The notes under the pieces are model-generated. The model was not told the DNA's origin. It searched no databases and saw only the letters and a program-made list of their open reading frames with translations. A program made the position numbers and the translations under genes. From contig CAMGTS010000087.1 in assembly GCA_946062035.1 (NCBI GenBank), forward strand, positions 1 through 5,951: 5,951 nt of DNA. Reading direction: 5' to 3'. Positions 1 through 5,951 of the stretch are shown here, in pieces (the stretch's first letter is position 1; every line of letters starts with the position of its first letter). Origin of the DNA: an uncultured Bacteroidales bacterium (lineage in GTDB: Bacteria > Bacteroidota > Bacteroidia > Bacteroidales > UBA932).

Positions 1-699
1 GAGAGCCATTTTCCACAATCGTAACAAATTGAGGCTGAAGCCCCGCCAATTTTCTTATAGCGGAATTCGTATTATTCTTCGCCCTCTCCTCCAAACATCT
101 CCCGATCAATATAAAGGCGGTTATCACAGAAACGCTTTCGAAATAGAGATGCGGTTCTATGCCACGGCTCAACCAGACATTCGGGAACAACAAATTGAAC
201 AGACTGAACAAATATGCCACCCCCGTAGACAGAGCGATAAGGGTATCCATATTGGCGTTCAGATGTTTAGCCTGCTTATATGCGTTTATGTAGAAGTCTC
301 TTCCGAAAAACAAAATGGAGATGGTGGCAAGAGCCATCATCCCCCAACCCGTATTCGGAATATGCCACATCCCGGCTACCGCAACCGGAACAGCGACTAT
401 TACCGCCCAAACAGTTTTTTTAAGAAGCTTTTTGAAGTTTTTTTTTGAGCCTCTTCTATCGCATCTTCTGTCGATTCGGCAGCGTCAATGACCAGGCAAT
501 ATCCCGCAGCGTCCACAACGCCCTTCATCGCCTCAGGAGAAGTGAGCGTATCATCATACTCTATCAACGCACTGTTGCTCGCAAGGTTTACATTCACACT
601 TTTTACCCCCTCCGCAGAAGCCAACGCCTTCTGTACATGCTGGACGCACATTGCGCACATCATGTTTTTCACAGGAAATGTTCTTTTTATCGTAGCCAT
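1..699 (-). CDS. copA: Copper-translocating P1B-type ATPase, N-terminal part, expressed through a -1 frameshift (partial, runs off the left edge)
   Basis: Inner-membrane pump expected to export Cu(I) using ATP. Codons 1-95 (699 down to 415) encode an HMA metal-binding domain; after a -1 shift at 415-421 the frame continues from 415 to the window edge for 138 codons without a stop. The second part begins TVWAVIVAVPVAVAG and holds four hydrophobic segments in family order: MA, MB (ending GRDFYINAYKQAK), M1 (after NANMDTLIALSTG) and M2 (YFESVSVITAFILIG), then LEERAK and IRKLAGLQP, which lead into the actuator domain. These motifs are diagnostic of CopA. The CPC motif, the phosphorylation site and the ATP-binding domain lie beyond the edge. 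I chose ATG at 699 over an in-frame TTG at 705 because the HMA strand begins right after it. Identity is near certain. Whether the frame change is programmed, a mutation or an error is inference, but the intact downstream frame and slippery site favour programming. Confidence 0.85.
369..391 (-). promoter_or_regulatory. Possible stimulatory hairpin downstream of the copA slip site
   Basis: In the copA mRNA, GTTCCGGTT pairs with AGCCGGGAT around the loop GCGGT, giving a 9-bp stem with three G-U pairs and a CCGG core. It starts 23 nt after the A7 heptamer. Known stimulators usually sit about 5-9 nt downstream, so by itself this spacing is too long. It could be part of a larger fold or pseudoknot, or be chance. 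Confidence 0.25.
400..699 (-). CDS. CopZ-like HMA copper chaperone, unshifted product of copA
   Basis: Read without frameshifting, copA gives a 99-residue cytosolic protein made of a single HMA (heavy-metal-associated) ferredoxin-like domain. The metal loop is N12-M-M-C15-A-M-C18, the CxxC pair that binds Cu(I), with H21 three residues after the second cysteine. The usual glycine before the first methionine is replaced by N12. Later come the beta strand SALIEYDD and the GY pair (66-67) typical of the domain end. A charged, lysine-rich tail (residues 75-95) carries the two A runs, and the last four residues, LFGR, precede tandem stops TAA TAG (402-397). In E. coli copA an analogous truncated product acts as a copper chaperone; that role here is inferred. 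If the frame break is a mutation or sequencing error, this is only the N-terminus of the pump. Confidence 0.7.
   Translation of the reverse strand: MATIKRTFPVKNMMCAMCVQHVQKALASAEGVKSVNVNLASNSALIEYDDTLTSPEAMKGVVDAAGYCLVIDAAESTEDAIEEAQKKTSKSFLKKLFGR
415..421 (-). promoter_or_regulatory. Candidate -1 ribosomal slippery site A_AAA_AAA in copA
   Basis: On the minus strand the codons are TTA AAA AAA CTG, so the seven A residues form an X_XXY_YYZ heptamer phased to the HMA frame. Both lysine tRNAs can re-pair perfectly after a one-base backward slip; the next codons then become ACT GTT TGG, which is exactly the ATPase frame. The unshifted frame stops four codons later. Slippage on AAA AAA is well known in bacteria (for example dnaX, A_AAA_AAG). 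Position, phase and heptamer are read directly; the efficiency is unknown. Confidence 0.65.
438..446 (-). promoter_or_regulatory. A9 run in copA, second possible slippage site (ribosome or RNA polymerase)
   Basis: Nine consecutive A residues lie in codons CAA AAA AAA ACT, 16 nt upstream of the A7 heptamer. The run also contains an A_AAA_AAA heptamer phased to the HMA frame, and a -1 shift here would read NFKKLLKK and then join the same ATPase frame with no stop. A run of nine A is also long enough for transcriptional slippage, where one added A would restore the fused frame. Which of the two runs is used cannot be told from sequence. Confidence 0.4.
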
Positions 700-746
700 A
701 GTCAATCTTGTTCTTTTCGCTTAGTCATTTGACAACCACTCTTCAG

Positions 747-780
747 CCTGAATTTCGATCCCACATTTATTACATTCAGG
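747..780. repeat. Inverted repeat CCTGAAT-N20-ATTCAGG in the copA upstream region
   Basis: Two perfect 7-bp arms (747-753 and 774-780) flank a 20-nt spacer. The repeat lies between the TAnnTTTG motif and the copA start, so in a transcript from that promoter it would sit at the beginning of the 5' untranslated region. It could be an operator for a copper-responsive regulator or a leader hairpin; neither is demonstrated. The arms do not match any operator I can name. Confidence 0.35.
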
Positions 781-785
781 GATTG

Positions 786-793
786 CAAATGTA
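786..793 (-). promoter_or_regulatory. Candidate Bacteroidetes -7 promoter element (TACATTTG) for copA
   Basis: TACATTTG matches the Bacteroidetes -7 consensus TAnnTTTG in full and lies 86 nt upstream of the copA ATG, after the thrA stop. A TTTG that could serve as the -33 element (820-823) is 26 nt away, longer than the usual spacing of roughly 19-21 nt, so the upstream half is weak. A separate promoter would let copA respond to copper independently of thrA. Confidence 0.4.
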
Positions 794-795
794 AG

Positions 796-841
796 AAAAA
801 CCTGTCTGAAACTTAGTTGCAAAATGCGGTTTAGAGGCAGG
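796..841 (-). terminator. Possible weak intrinsic terminator of thrA
   Basis: The arm at 829-841 (CCTGCCTCTAAAC), which includes the thrA stop codon, can pair imperfectly with 801-812 (GTTTCAGACAGG): CCTG, CT and AAAC pair, with one mismatch and one small internal loop. A run of five T (796-800) follows directly. The 16-nt apical loop and the mismatches make it much weaker than the atp terminator. Confidence 0.25.
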
Positions 842-3299
842 CCAACGAGAGGATATCACCAAACACACCCGCCGCCGTAACAGCGGCACCCGCTCCATAG
901 CCCTGGATTAACATAGGAGATTCCTTATAACGCTCCGTAGTAATAGCTACCATGTTGTTGCTTCCGGTAAGATTATAGAAAGGATCGGATCTATCAACGC
1001 TCTGCAGTCCGACTGAAGCTCTTCCATTCTCCATTTTCGCGACAAATTTCCACCGTTTACCCTCTTCATTCATTCTCTTTGCGCCAGATCCGAACTCATC
1101 ATCCAGACGAGGAAGTTTCTTCCAGAATTCATCAACATCTCCGTCGAAGAATTCCGCAGGAATAAAAAGATTCTTCTCCACATCGGATTGTGAAATCTTA
1201 TAACCCGCTACACGGGAGAGAATTACAATCTTGCGTATCACATCTTTACCGCTCAGGTCTATCCGCGGGTCAGGCTCACTATATCCTTGTTCCTTAGCCT
1301 GTCTGACACACTCGGAAAATCTTGTTCCGCCAGCCAATGTATCAAATATATAGTTCAAGGTTCCGCTCAGAACCGCTTCTATTTTCAAGACTTTGTCTCC
1401 TGAGTTCACAAGCGATTCTATAGTATTAATCACAGGAAGCCCGGCTGCCACATTTGTCTCGAAAAGAAATTTAGCCCCATGGTCAAGTGCGGTTTTCCGC
1501 AACTCCATCAGAGCCTCATAGTCTCCTGAAGCGGCTATTTTATTTGCGGCGACAACACTCACCCCACATTTAAGAAGTTCTTTATATAATCTCGCAACCT
1601 CTTCACTTGCAGTGCAATCCACAAACACGCCATTTTGCGGCTTCATCTTGATAATGCTCTCTACATACTCCGCACAACGGCAATCTTCCGCAGAACTGAG
1701 TTTTTCAATATAATCCGAGAGATCCAATCCTGCCCGATCCACTATCGCTTTCCGGCTGTTTGCCACACCTATTACGTTGAGTCTAAGCCTTTTAGTTTCA
1801 AAAATATTATTCTGCTGCAATCTTATCTGATCCAAAAGGGCTCCGCCAACGGTGCCTACTCCGCATACGAACAAATTAAGTTCCTTATACTCAGCCCCAA
1901 AGAAAGAGTCATGAATTGTATTCAAGGCCTTTCCCAAATCTTCCGCATCAATGGTAAATGAAATGTTCGTCTCGGAAGCACCTTGCGCACAAGCTATTAC
2001 ACTTATATTACTCTTTCCTAACGCAGAAAATAATTTGCCGGCGGTTCCGGACTTGTGGCGCATATTTTCTCCTACTATCGCTATCGTAGAAAGCCCCTTT
2101 ATCACCCTCATTGGGAACATCGCACCTGTCTCGATCTCTTTCGCAAACTCTTTGTTCAAAACAGCCTCCGCTTCATCAACATCTTCCTCCCTTACACCGA
2201 TAGAAGTAGAGTTTTCGGACGATGCCTGTGATACCATATAGACGCTTATGCCATTATCAGCAAGGAGTGAAAAGATCCTCTGATTGACTCCGACTACACC
2301 CACCATCGAAAGTCCTGTAACTGTGATTATCGCAGTTCCCTTAATGCTTGACATACCTTTAATCGGACGTCCGTCGTTAGTAATCTTCTCCTTAATTATA
2401 GTTCCTACGCACTCAGGATTAAAGGTGTTCTTGACTTTTATAGGAATATTCTTGACACAGACAGGATAGATCGTAGGAGGATAGATGACTTTTGCTCCGA
2501 AGTTGCAGAGTTCCATCGCCTCAATATAACTCAGTTCGTCTATTCTGAAAGCACCGGGAATCACACGTGGATCCGCAGTCATAAATCCGTCCACATCAGT
2601 CCAGATCTCCAATACTTCCGCATCTAAAGCGGCAGCTATAATGGCGGCCGTATAGTCACTTCCTCCTCTTCCCAAGTTGGTCACCTCATCGGTGTCTTTA
2701 TCCCTGCTTATAAAACCGGGAACCAAAGCGATCCGTGGAAGATTCTTAAATGTCTCTTTAACAAGAGAATATGTATAGTCAGCGGCAAGTCCCTGCTTAA
2801 CGGCGAAGTGATACCCTCCAGCCGAAAAGCCGCCCGCCTTGCGTTCCGTCTTTATGAATTTACGGGAATCGTACCATACCGCACCTTCAACGAGGGTCGC
2901 GACGATCTTGGAGCTCATTCTTTCACCGTAACTTACTATTACATCAAGGGTTTTACGACCCAAGTCTCTGACAAGCGAAACTCCGAAATATATACTCCTC
3001 AGCTGCTCAAGCAAAGTATCAATCTCTTTCAGCAATGCTTCACTTTTTTCAGCGTCGGATATAACGGCTTCAATCATATCCTTGTGACGCTTGTAAATCG
3101 ATTCGAACTCCGTCCGCCACGCATCGCCACCTTTTGAGGCAAGTCGTGCTGTTGCGATCAGCTTATCTGTCACTCCGCCAAGAGCGCTGACTACCACGAT
3201 GACAGGACACTCTTCCGCCGATTTTTCAACGATTTTCTTTAAAGAGAGAATGCTCTCTACAGAGCCCACAGAAGTCCCTCCGAATTTCAAAACCTTCAT
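831..3299 (-). CDS. thrA: Bifunctional aspartokinase / homoserine dehydrogenase
   Basis: Cytosolic enzyme for the first and third steps of the aspartate pathway: ATP-dependent phosphorylation of aspartate, and NAD(P)H reduction of aspartate semialdehyde to homoserine, leading to threonine and methionine. It has 822 residues, close to the 820 of E. coli ThrA. The kinase domain (about 1-300) opens with KFGGTSVGS (5-13) and has GRGGSDYTA (210-218) and WTDVDGFMTADPRV (233-246). Two ACT-type regulatory repeats follow (about 320-470; e.g. NGISVYMVSQASSENS and SNISVIACAQGASETN). The dehydrogenase part starts at about 475 with the Rossmann motif GVGTVGG (480-486) and has AANK (584-587), LSGTLNYIFDTL (644-655) and GYSEPDPRIDLSGKD (672-686); D686 and K690 match the family's catalytic Asp and Lys. 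I chose ATG at 3299 because MKVLKFGGTS is the family start; an upstream in-frame TTG (3344) adds 15 unrelated residues. The ACT repeats suggest amino-acid feedback, probably by threonine. No thrB or thrC follows; the next gene is copA. Confidence 0.97.
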   Translation of the reverse strand: MKVLKFGGTSVGSVESILSLKKIVEKSAEECPVIVVVSALGGVTDKLIATARLASKGGDAWRTEFESIYKRHKDMIEAVISDAEKSEALLKEIDTLLEQLRSIYFGVSLVRDLGRKTLDVIVSYGERMSSKIVATLVEGAVWYDSRKFIKTERKAGGFSAGGYHFAVKQGLAADYTYSLVKETFKNLPRIALVPGFISRDKDTDEVTNLGRGGSDYTAAIIAAALDAEVLEIWTDVDGFMTADPRVIPGAFRIDELSYIEAMELCNFGAKVIYPPTIYPVCVKNIPIKVKNTFNPECVGTIIKEKITNDGRPIKGMSSIKGTAIITVTGLSMVGVVGVNQRIFSLLADNGISVYMVSQASSENSTSIGVREEDVDEAEAVLNKEFAKEIETGAMFPMRVIKGLSTIAIVGENMRHKSGTAGKLFSALGKSNISVIACAQGASETNISFTIDAEDLGKALNTIHDSFFGAEYKELNLFVCGVGTVGGALLDQIRLQQNNIFETKRLRLNVIGVANSRKAIVDRAGLDLSDYIEKLSSAEDCRCAEYVESIIKMKPQNGVFVDCTASEEVARLYKELLKCGVSVVAANKIAASGDYEALMELRKTALDHGAKFLFETNVAAGLPVINTIESLVNSGDKVLKIEAVLSGTLNYIFDTLAGGTRFSECVRQAKEQGYSEPDPRIDLSGKDVIRKIVILSRVAGYKISQSDVEKNLFIPAEFFDGDVDEFWKKLPRLDDEFGSGAKRMNEEGKRWKFVAKMENGRASVGLQSVDRSDPFYNLTGSNNMVAITTERYKESPMLIQGYGAGAAVTAAGVFGDILSLACL

Positions 3300-3355
3300 A
3301 CTCTTTACACCTTTCTGTTTATGACATCGCAAATTTCCTAACAAAATTCAAATGG

Positions 3356-3394
3356 AAAAAAGAGAGCGGCAAAAAATGAAGATTTCCTGCCGCT
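3356..3394 (-). terminator. Intrinsic terminator of the atp operon
   Basis: Starting 24 nt after the atpG stop, the RNA folds into a 13-bp stem: AGCGGCAGGAAAT pairs with ATTTTTTGCCGCT (two G-U pairs) around the tetraloop CTTC. It is followed by CTC and six T (3356-3361). This is a textbook rho-independent terminator. It separates the ATP synthase operon from thrA, which must then have its own promoter in the roughly 56 nt before its ATG or depend on readthrough. Confidence 0.9.
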
Positions 3395-3418
3395 TATGAA
3401 ACATTTATTTAATCAAGA

Positions 3419-4375
3419 TTATTTGCCTGTACCCGCCACTATATCCAAAAGTTCAGCCGTAATAGCCTGCTGACGGGTCTTGTTGTAGAGAAGCGAAAGT
3501 TCCTGAATAAGGTCGTCAGCATTGTCCGTAGCGACCTGCATAGCTATCGTCCTTGCAGCATGCTCAGACGCATAAGAATCTATACAGCAAGTATACAGTT
3601 TCTGGATAAGGACCTGTGGCAACAGAACCTCCAAGACCTCTTCAGAGGATGGTTCCACTATATAGTCGTTATAAAATCCATCCTGTCTGTTATCCGACTC
3701 TCCCTCATAATTTTTCAAGTCTATCGGCAGATAATCAAAATGTTCGACCACCTGAACGCCAGGAGACTTGAAATGATGGTAGATTATCACCGCTTTCTGA
3801 ATACCTTCGGAGTCGGAAGGATTTGCTATACCGATCAAAAACTTGTCAATAAGCAATTTAGCCAATACTTTTATTTTGTTGTAGTCAGGATTGGCGGCGA
3901 GTGTCTGCAATGCGAATTTCTCGTTTTCGCCATACTCTATCTCACTTACGACGTTCAGCCCCATTTTTTTTGAAGCCTCCTCAATCTTTCTTCCTATAGG
4001 GTAACACAGGACATTCTTACCGCTGATACCGCCGTTTTCCAAAGAGGTCACGACCTGCGATAATTGCTTGATTATATTACTATTATACGCCCCGCACAAT
4101 GAAGAATTAGAAGAAAACGCAACTACCGCCACCTTTTTTACTTCAATCTTTTTCTCATTCTCATTCTGAGAAGAAACGAGTTTAGATGCGACGGCAGAAG
4201 TTGACACGAATTTGTCAAGAATACTGTCCAACTTCTTCTGATATGGGATCATACTTTGTATAACTCCCTGAGCCTTATGAAGTTTAGCAGAAGACACCAT
4301 CTTCATTGCAGATGTGACTTTACGAGTCCCCTGCACTGAACCGATTCTGCTCTTTATCTCTTTTAGTGACGACAT
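3419..4375 (-). CDS. atpG: F1Fo ATP synthase gamma subunit
   Basis: Central rotor shaft of the F1 sector; it turns inside the alpha3-beta3 hexamer and couples proton flow through Fo to ATP synthesis at the inner membrane. The ends are strongly conserved: the N-terminal helix contains IKSRIGSVQGTRKVTSAMKM (7-26), and the C-terminal helix contains EHAARTIAMQVATDNADDLI (271-290) and YNKTRQQAIT (297-306). The central Rossmann-like part has SSLCGAYN (91-98), matching the family's GLCGAxN. At 318 residues it is longer than the roughly 285-290 of E. coli. The extra length seems to lie in a polar loop around 60-80 and an acidic segment around 220-245 (YEGESDNRQDGFYND). It starts 18 nt after the atpA stop, with no clear Shine-Dalgarno sequence and an A-rich leader, and is the last gene of the operon, followed by a terminator. 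Confidence 0.97.
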   Translation of the reverse strand: MSSLKEIKSRIGSVQGTRKVTSAMKMVSSAKLHKAQGVIQSMIPYQKKLDSILDKFVSTSAVASKLVSSQNENEKKIEVKKVAVVAFSSNSSLCGAYNSNIIKQLSQVVTSLENGGISGKNVLCYPIGRKIEEASKKMGLNVVSEIEYGENEKFALQTLAANPDYNKIKVLAKLLIDKFLIGIANPSDSEGIQKAVIIYHHFKSPGVQVVEHFDYLPIDLKNYEGESDNRQDGFYNDYIVEPSSEEVLEVLLPQVLIQKLYTCCIDSYASEHAARTIAMQVATDNADDLIQELSLLYNKTRQQAITAELLDIVAGTGK

Positions 4376-4393
4376 CGCTTATCGCTTTTCTGT

Positions 4394-5951
4394 TTATATG
4401 GCGAACTGATTGCTCACCATCTTGGCGGTTTCTTCTAATACTTTTGTAATATCATCATTTATGACTCCTTGAGAAAGAGGCAAAAGCACATCTTCTTTAT
4501 GATTAAGCCTCAATGACTCAAGGTAGCTCTCCTGAAAGTCAAGGACATTTTCCAACGGAATTTCCCTGAGAAGTCCGTGAGTACCGCAATAAAGGATAGC
4601 CACCTGTTCCTCAACCGGCATTGGGGAATATTGCGGCTGGACAAGAAGTCTTGAATTCTTCCTTCCCTTGTCAATTGTCATGGCAGTTACCTTATCCATT
4701 TCTCCACCGAATTTGGTAAACGACTCAAGTTCTTGATATTGGGCCTGATCAATCTTCAATGAACCTGCAACTTTCTTCATGCACTTGATCTGTGCGTTAC
4801 CACCTACACGCGATACTGAAATACCGACGTTAATCGCCGGACGGTTGCCCTGATTGAACAGATCTGTATCCAAGAAAATCTGACCGTCCGTAATTGAAAT
4901 CACGTTAGTCGGAATATAAGCGGAAACATCACCCTCCTGGGTTTCGATAATAGGTAGCGCAGTGAGCGAACCTCCTCCCCTGACCTTACCGGCAAGACTC
5001 GCAGGCAAGTCATTCATCTGTTCCGCAACCTCCTGCTGGTCAATGATTTTAGCGGCCCTCTCCAAGAGTCTCGAATGGAGATAGAAAATATCTCCAGGAT
5101 AAGCCTCACGTCCCGAAGGTCTCTTCAGTATAAGCGACACCTCACGATAAGAAACCGCCTGTTTGGAAAGGTCATCATACACAACAAGGGCGTTGCGACC
5201 TGTATCCCTGAAATACTCGCCTATCGCTGCTCCTGCAAACGGCGCAAAATACTGAAGTGCGGCAGGATCAGCGGCGGTAGCACATACGACTATCGTATAA
5301 TCCATCGCCCCGTTCGCCCTTAATGTCTCAACCAATGACGCTACGGTAGAGCCTTTCTGTCCGATTGCAACATATATACAATACACCGGCTTTCCCGCTT
5401 CATAATTGCTCCGTTGATTTATTATAGTATCAATCGCGATTGCAGTCTTTCCGGTCTGACGGTCGCCGATAATAAGCTCACGCTGCCCGCGGCCTATAGG
5501 AATCATAGAGTCAATCGCCTTGATACCAGTCTGAATAGGTTGATTTACAGGCTGTCTGAAAATTACTCCCGGAGCCTTACGTTCGAGAGGCATTTCGCAA
5601 AGTTCTCCACCGATCTCCCCTTTGCCGTCCAAAGGAGAACCGAGAGGATTGATGACCCTGCCGACCATCTCTTCACCGACTCTGATTGAGGCTATATGTT
5701 TTGTCCTTCTGACTGAGAAGCCCTCTTTTATTTCATCGGTCGGGCCGAGCAGTACCGCTCCGACATTGTCCTCCTCCAAGTTCATCACAACCGCCTTTTC
5801 GCCATTTTCAAACTCCAACAGCTCGTTGGCTTCGGCATTGCGCAAACCATAGATTCTTACAACACCATCACTGACCTGAAGGACAGTGCCGACTTCGTCT
5901 AATTGAACTTTGTTTTCGATCCCCTCCAATTGCTGTCTGAGGACCTCTGAC
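4394..5951 (-). CDS. atpA: F1Fo ATP synthase alpha subunit (5' end missing)
   Basis: Non-catalytic nucleotide-binding subunit of the F1 hexamer. The frame stays open to the right edge and reads [15 protein letters not shown] there, so the true start lies beyond 5951; a TTG at 5929 is internal to the conserved N-terminus and not the start. Numbering from that TTG codon, the beta-barrel domain covers about 8-75, the P-loop GDRQTGKT is at 155-162, the Walker B strand ALVVYDD at 247-253, [14 protein letters not shown] at 318-331, and the alpha-subunit arginine (SVSRVGG, R374) that reaches into the neighbouring catalytic site is present. The C-terminal helical domain ends at TAA (4394-4396). About 518 codons are in the window, so probably only a few to about ten codons are missing. 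Neighbour atpG follows after 18 nt, the usual order. No lesions seen. Confidence 0.98.
   Translation of the reverse strand, partial: SEVLRQQLEGIENKVQLDEVGTVLQVSDGVVRIYGLRNAEANELLEFENGEKAVVMNLEEDNVGAVLLGPTDEIKEGFSVRRTKHIASIRVGEEMVGRVINPLGSPLDGKGEIGGELCEMPLERKAPGVIFRQPVNQPIQTGIKAIDSMIPIGRGQRELIIGDRQTGKTAIAIDTIINQRSNYEAGKPVYCIYVAIGQKGSTVASLVETLRANGAMDYTIVVCATAADPAALQYFAPFAGAAIGEYFRDTGRNALVVYDDLSKQAVSYREVSLILKRPSGREAYPGDIFYLHSRLLERAAKIIDQQEVAEQMNDLPASLAGKVRGGGSLTALPIIETQEGDVSAYIPTNVISITDGQIFLDTDLFNQGNRPAINVGISVSRVGGNAQIKCMKKVAGSLKIDQAQYQELESFTKFGGEMDKVTAMTIDKGRKNSRLLVQPQYSPMPVEEQVAILYCGTHGLLREIPLENVLDFQESYLESLRLNHKEDVLLPLSQGVINDDITKVLEETAKMVSNQFAI

Larger units (their letters stand above)
721..822 (-). 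other. Short open frame with a CxxCG motif just upstream of copA (doubtful gene)
   Basis: A 33-codon frame can be read from TTG (822) to TAA (721-723), ending 21 nt before the copA ATG. Its end reads PECNKCGIEIQAEEWLSND, which resembles half of a zinc ribbon or rubredoxin-like knuckle. There is no ATG or GTG start, and the only plausible start (TTG at 822) lies upstream of the TAnnTTTG motif at 786-793, so a transcript from that promoter would not contain it. The frame also overlaps the inverted repeat at 747-780. It may be a chance frame or the remnant of a lost gene's 3' end. I record it because of the cysteine pattern beside a copper gene. Confidence 0.15.

Noticed and set aside
1..415. 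copA as a decayed pseudogene
   Set aside because: The -1 frame is free of stops and family motifs are intact for all 138 codons in view, with only one frame change, located on a phased slippery heptamer. A single recent indel cannot be excluded, so this is kept as the alternative explanation.
29..448. 139-codon open frame on the plus strand opposite copA
   Set aside because: It lies antisense to the clear copA membrane domain, has no recognisable domain, and its composition is explained by the opposite coding strand.
442..450. GAGG just before the A9 run as an internal Shine-Dalgarno stimulator of frameshifting
   Set aside because: It is only 3 nt from the A run, too close for the -1 stimulation known from dnaX, and Bacteroidetes ribosomes make little use of Shine-Dalgarno pairing.
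3319..3327. Two-codon frame ATG TCA TAA in the thrA leader as an attenuation peptide
   Set aside because: It is too short to sense threonine or isoleucine supply and there is no adjacent alternative hairpin set before thrA.
3300..3344. Upstream TTG start that would add 15 residues to ThrA
   Set aside because: The family N-terminus MKVLKFGGTS begins at the ATG at 3299, and the added residues (LGNLRCHKQKGVKS) resemble nothing conserved.
3330..3360. Promoter for thrA: GAAATTTG (3330-3337) as -7 and the T run (3357-3360) as -33
   Set aside because: The -7 has one mismatch at the important T and the -33 is TTTT rather than TTTG within the terminator tail. Spacing is acceptable, but the match is too weak to list as a feature.
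5414..5852. Plus-strand open frames opposite atpA (also those opposite thrA and atpG)
   Set aside because: All overlap strongly conserved minus-strand genes, show no domain motifs and have no promoter or operon context.

Overview
The window looks like a chromosomal segment from the Bacteroidetes (probably order Bacteroidales). The grounds are family resemblance of the proteins, a bifunctional aspartokinase-homoserine dehydrogenase, atpA-atpG ending an ATP synthase operon, weak or absent Shine-Dalgarno sequences, and a TAnnTTTG-type -7 element. No 16S or other marker is present, so genus cannot be given. All real genes lie on the minus strand, so transcription runs from high to low coordinates. 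The plus-strand reading frames are shadows of these genes.

Layout in order of transcription: (1) atpA, F1 ATP synthase alpha subunit, lacking only its first few codons at the right edge; (2) atpG, gamma subunit, 18 nt downstream in the same operon; (3) a strong intrinsic terminator at 3356-3394 that closes the atp operon; (4) thrA (831-3299), a fused aspartokinase / homoserine dehydrogenase that seems to be transcribed alone; (5) a 131-nt gap with a possible weak terminator, a perfect TAnnTTTG motif, a 7-bp inverted repeat and a short cysteine-bearing reading frame of doubtful status; (6) copA, a copper-transporting P1B-type ATPase that runs off the left edge.

The most interesting feature is in copA. 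The N-terminal heavy-metal-binding (HMA) domain and the membrane part of the ATPase are in different reading frames. The HMA frame ends in tandem stops (TAA TAG) right after an A_AAA_AAA heptamer (415-421). A -1 shift on that heptamer joins it to a clean frame of 138 codons with the MA, MB, M1 and M2 helices of a copper ATPase. This is the architecture of the programmed frameshift known in Escherichia coli copA, where one gene yields both a small CopZ-like chaperone and the full pump. Here the site is an all-A heptamer, with a second A9 run 16 nt upstream that could also slip, by ribosome or by RNA polymerase. A disabling frameshift mutation or a homopolymer sequencing error cannot be excluded from one sequence.

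Apart from copA, the genes are ordinary housekeeping genes for energy conservation and for threonine/methionine synthesis.
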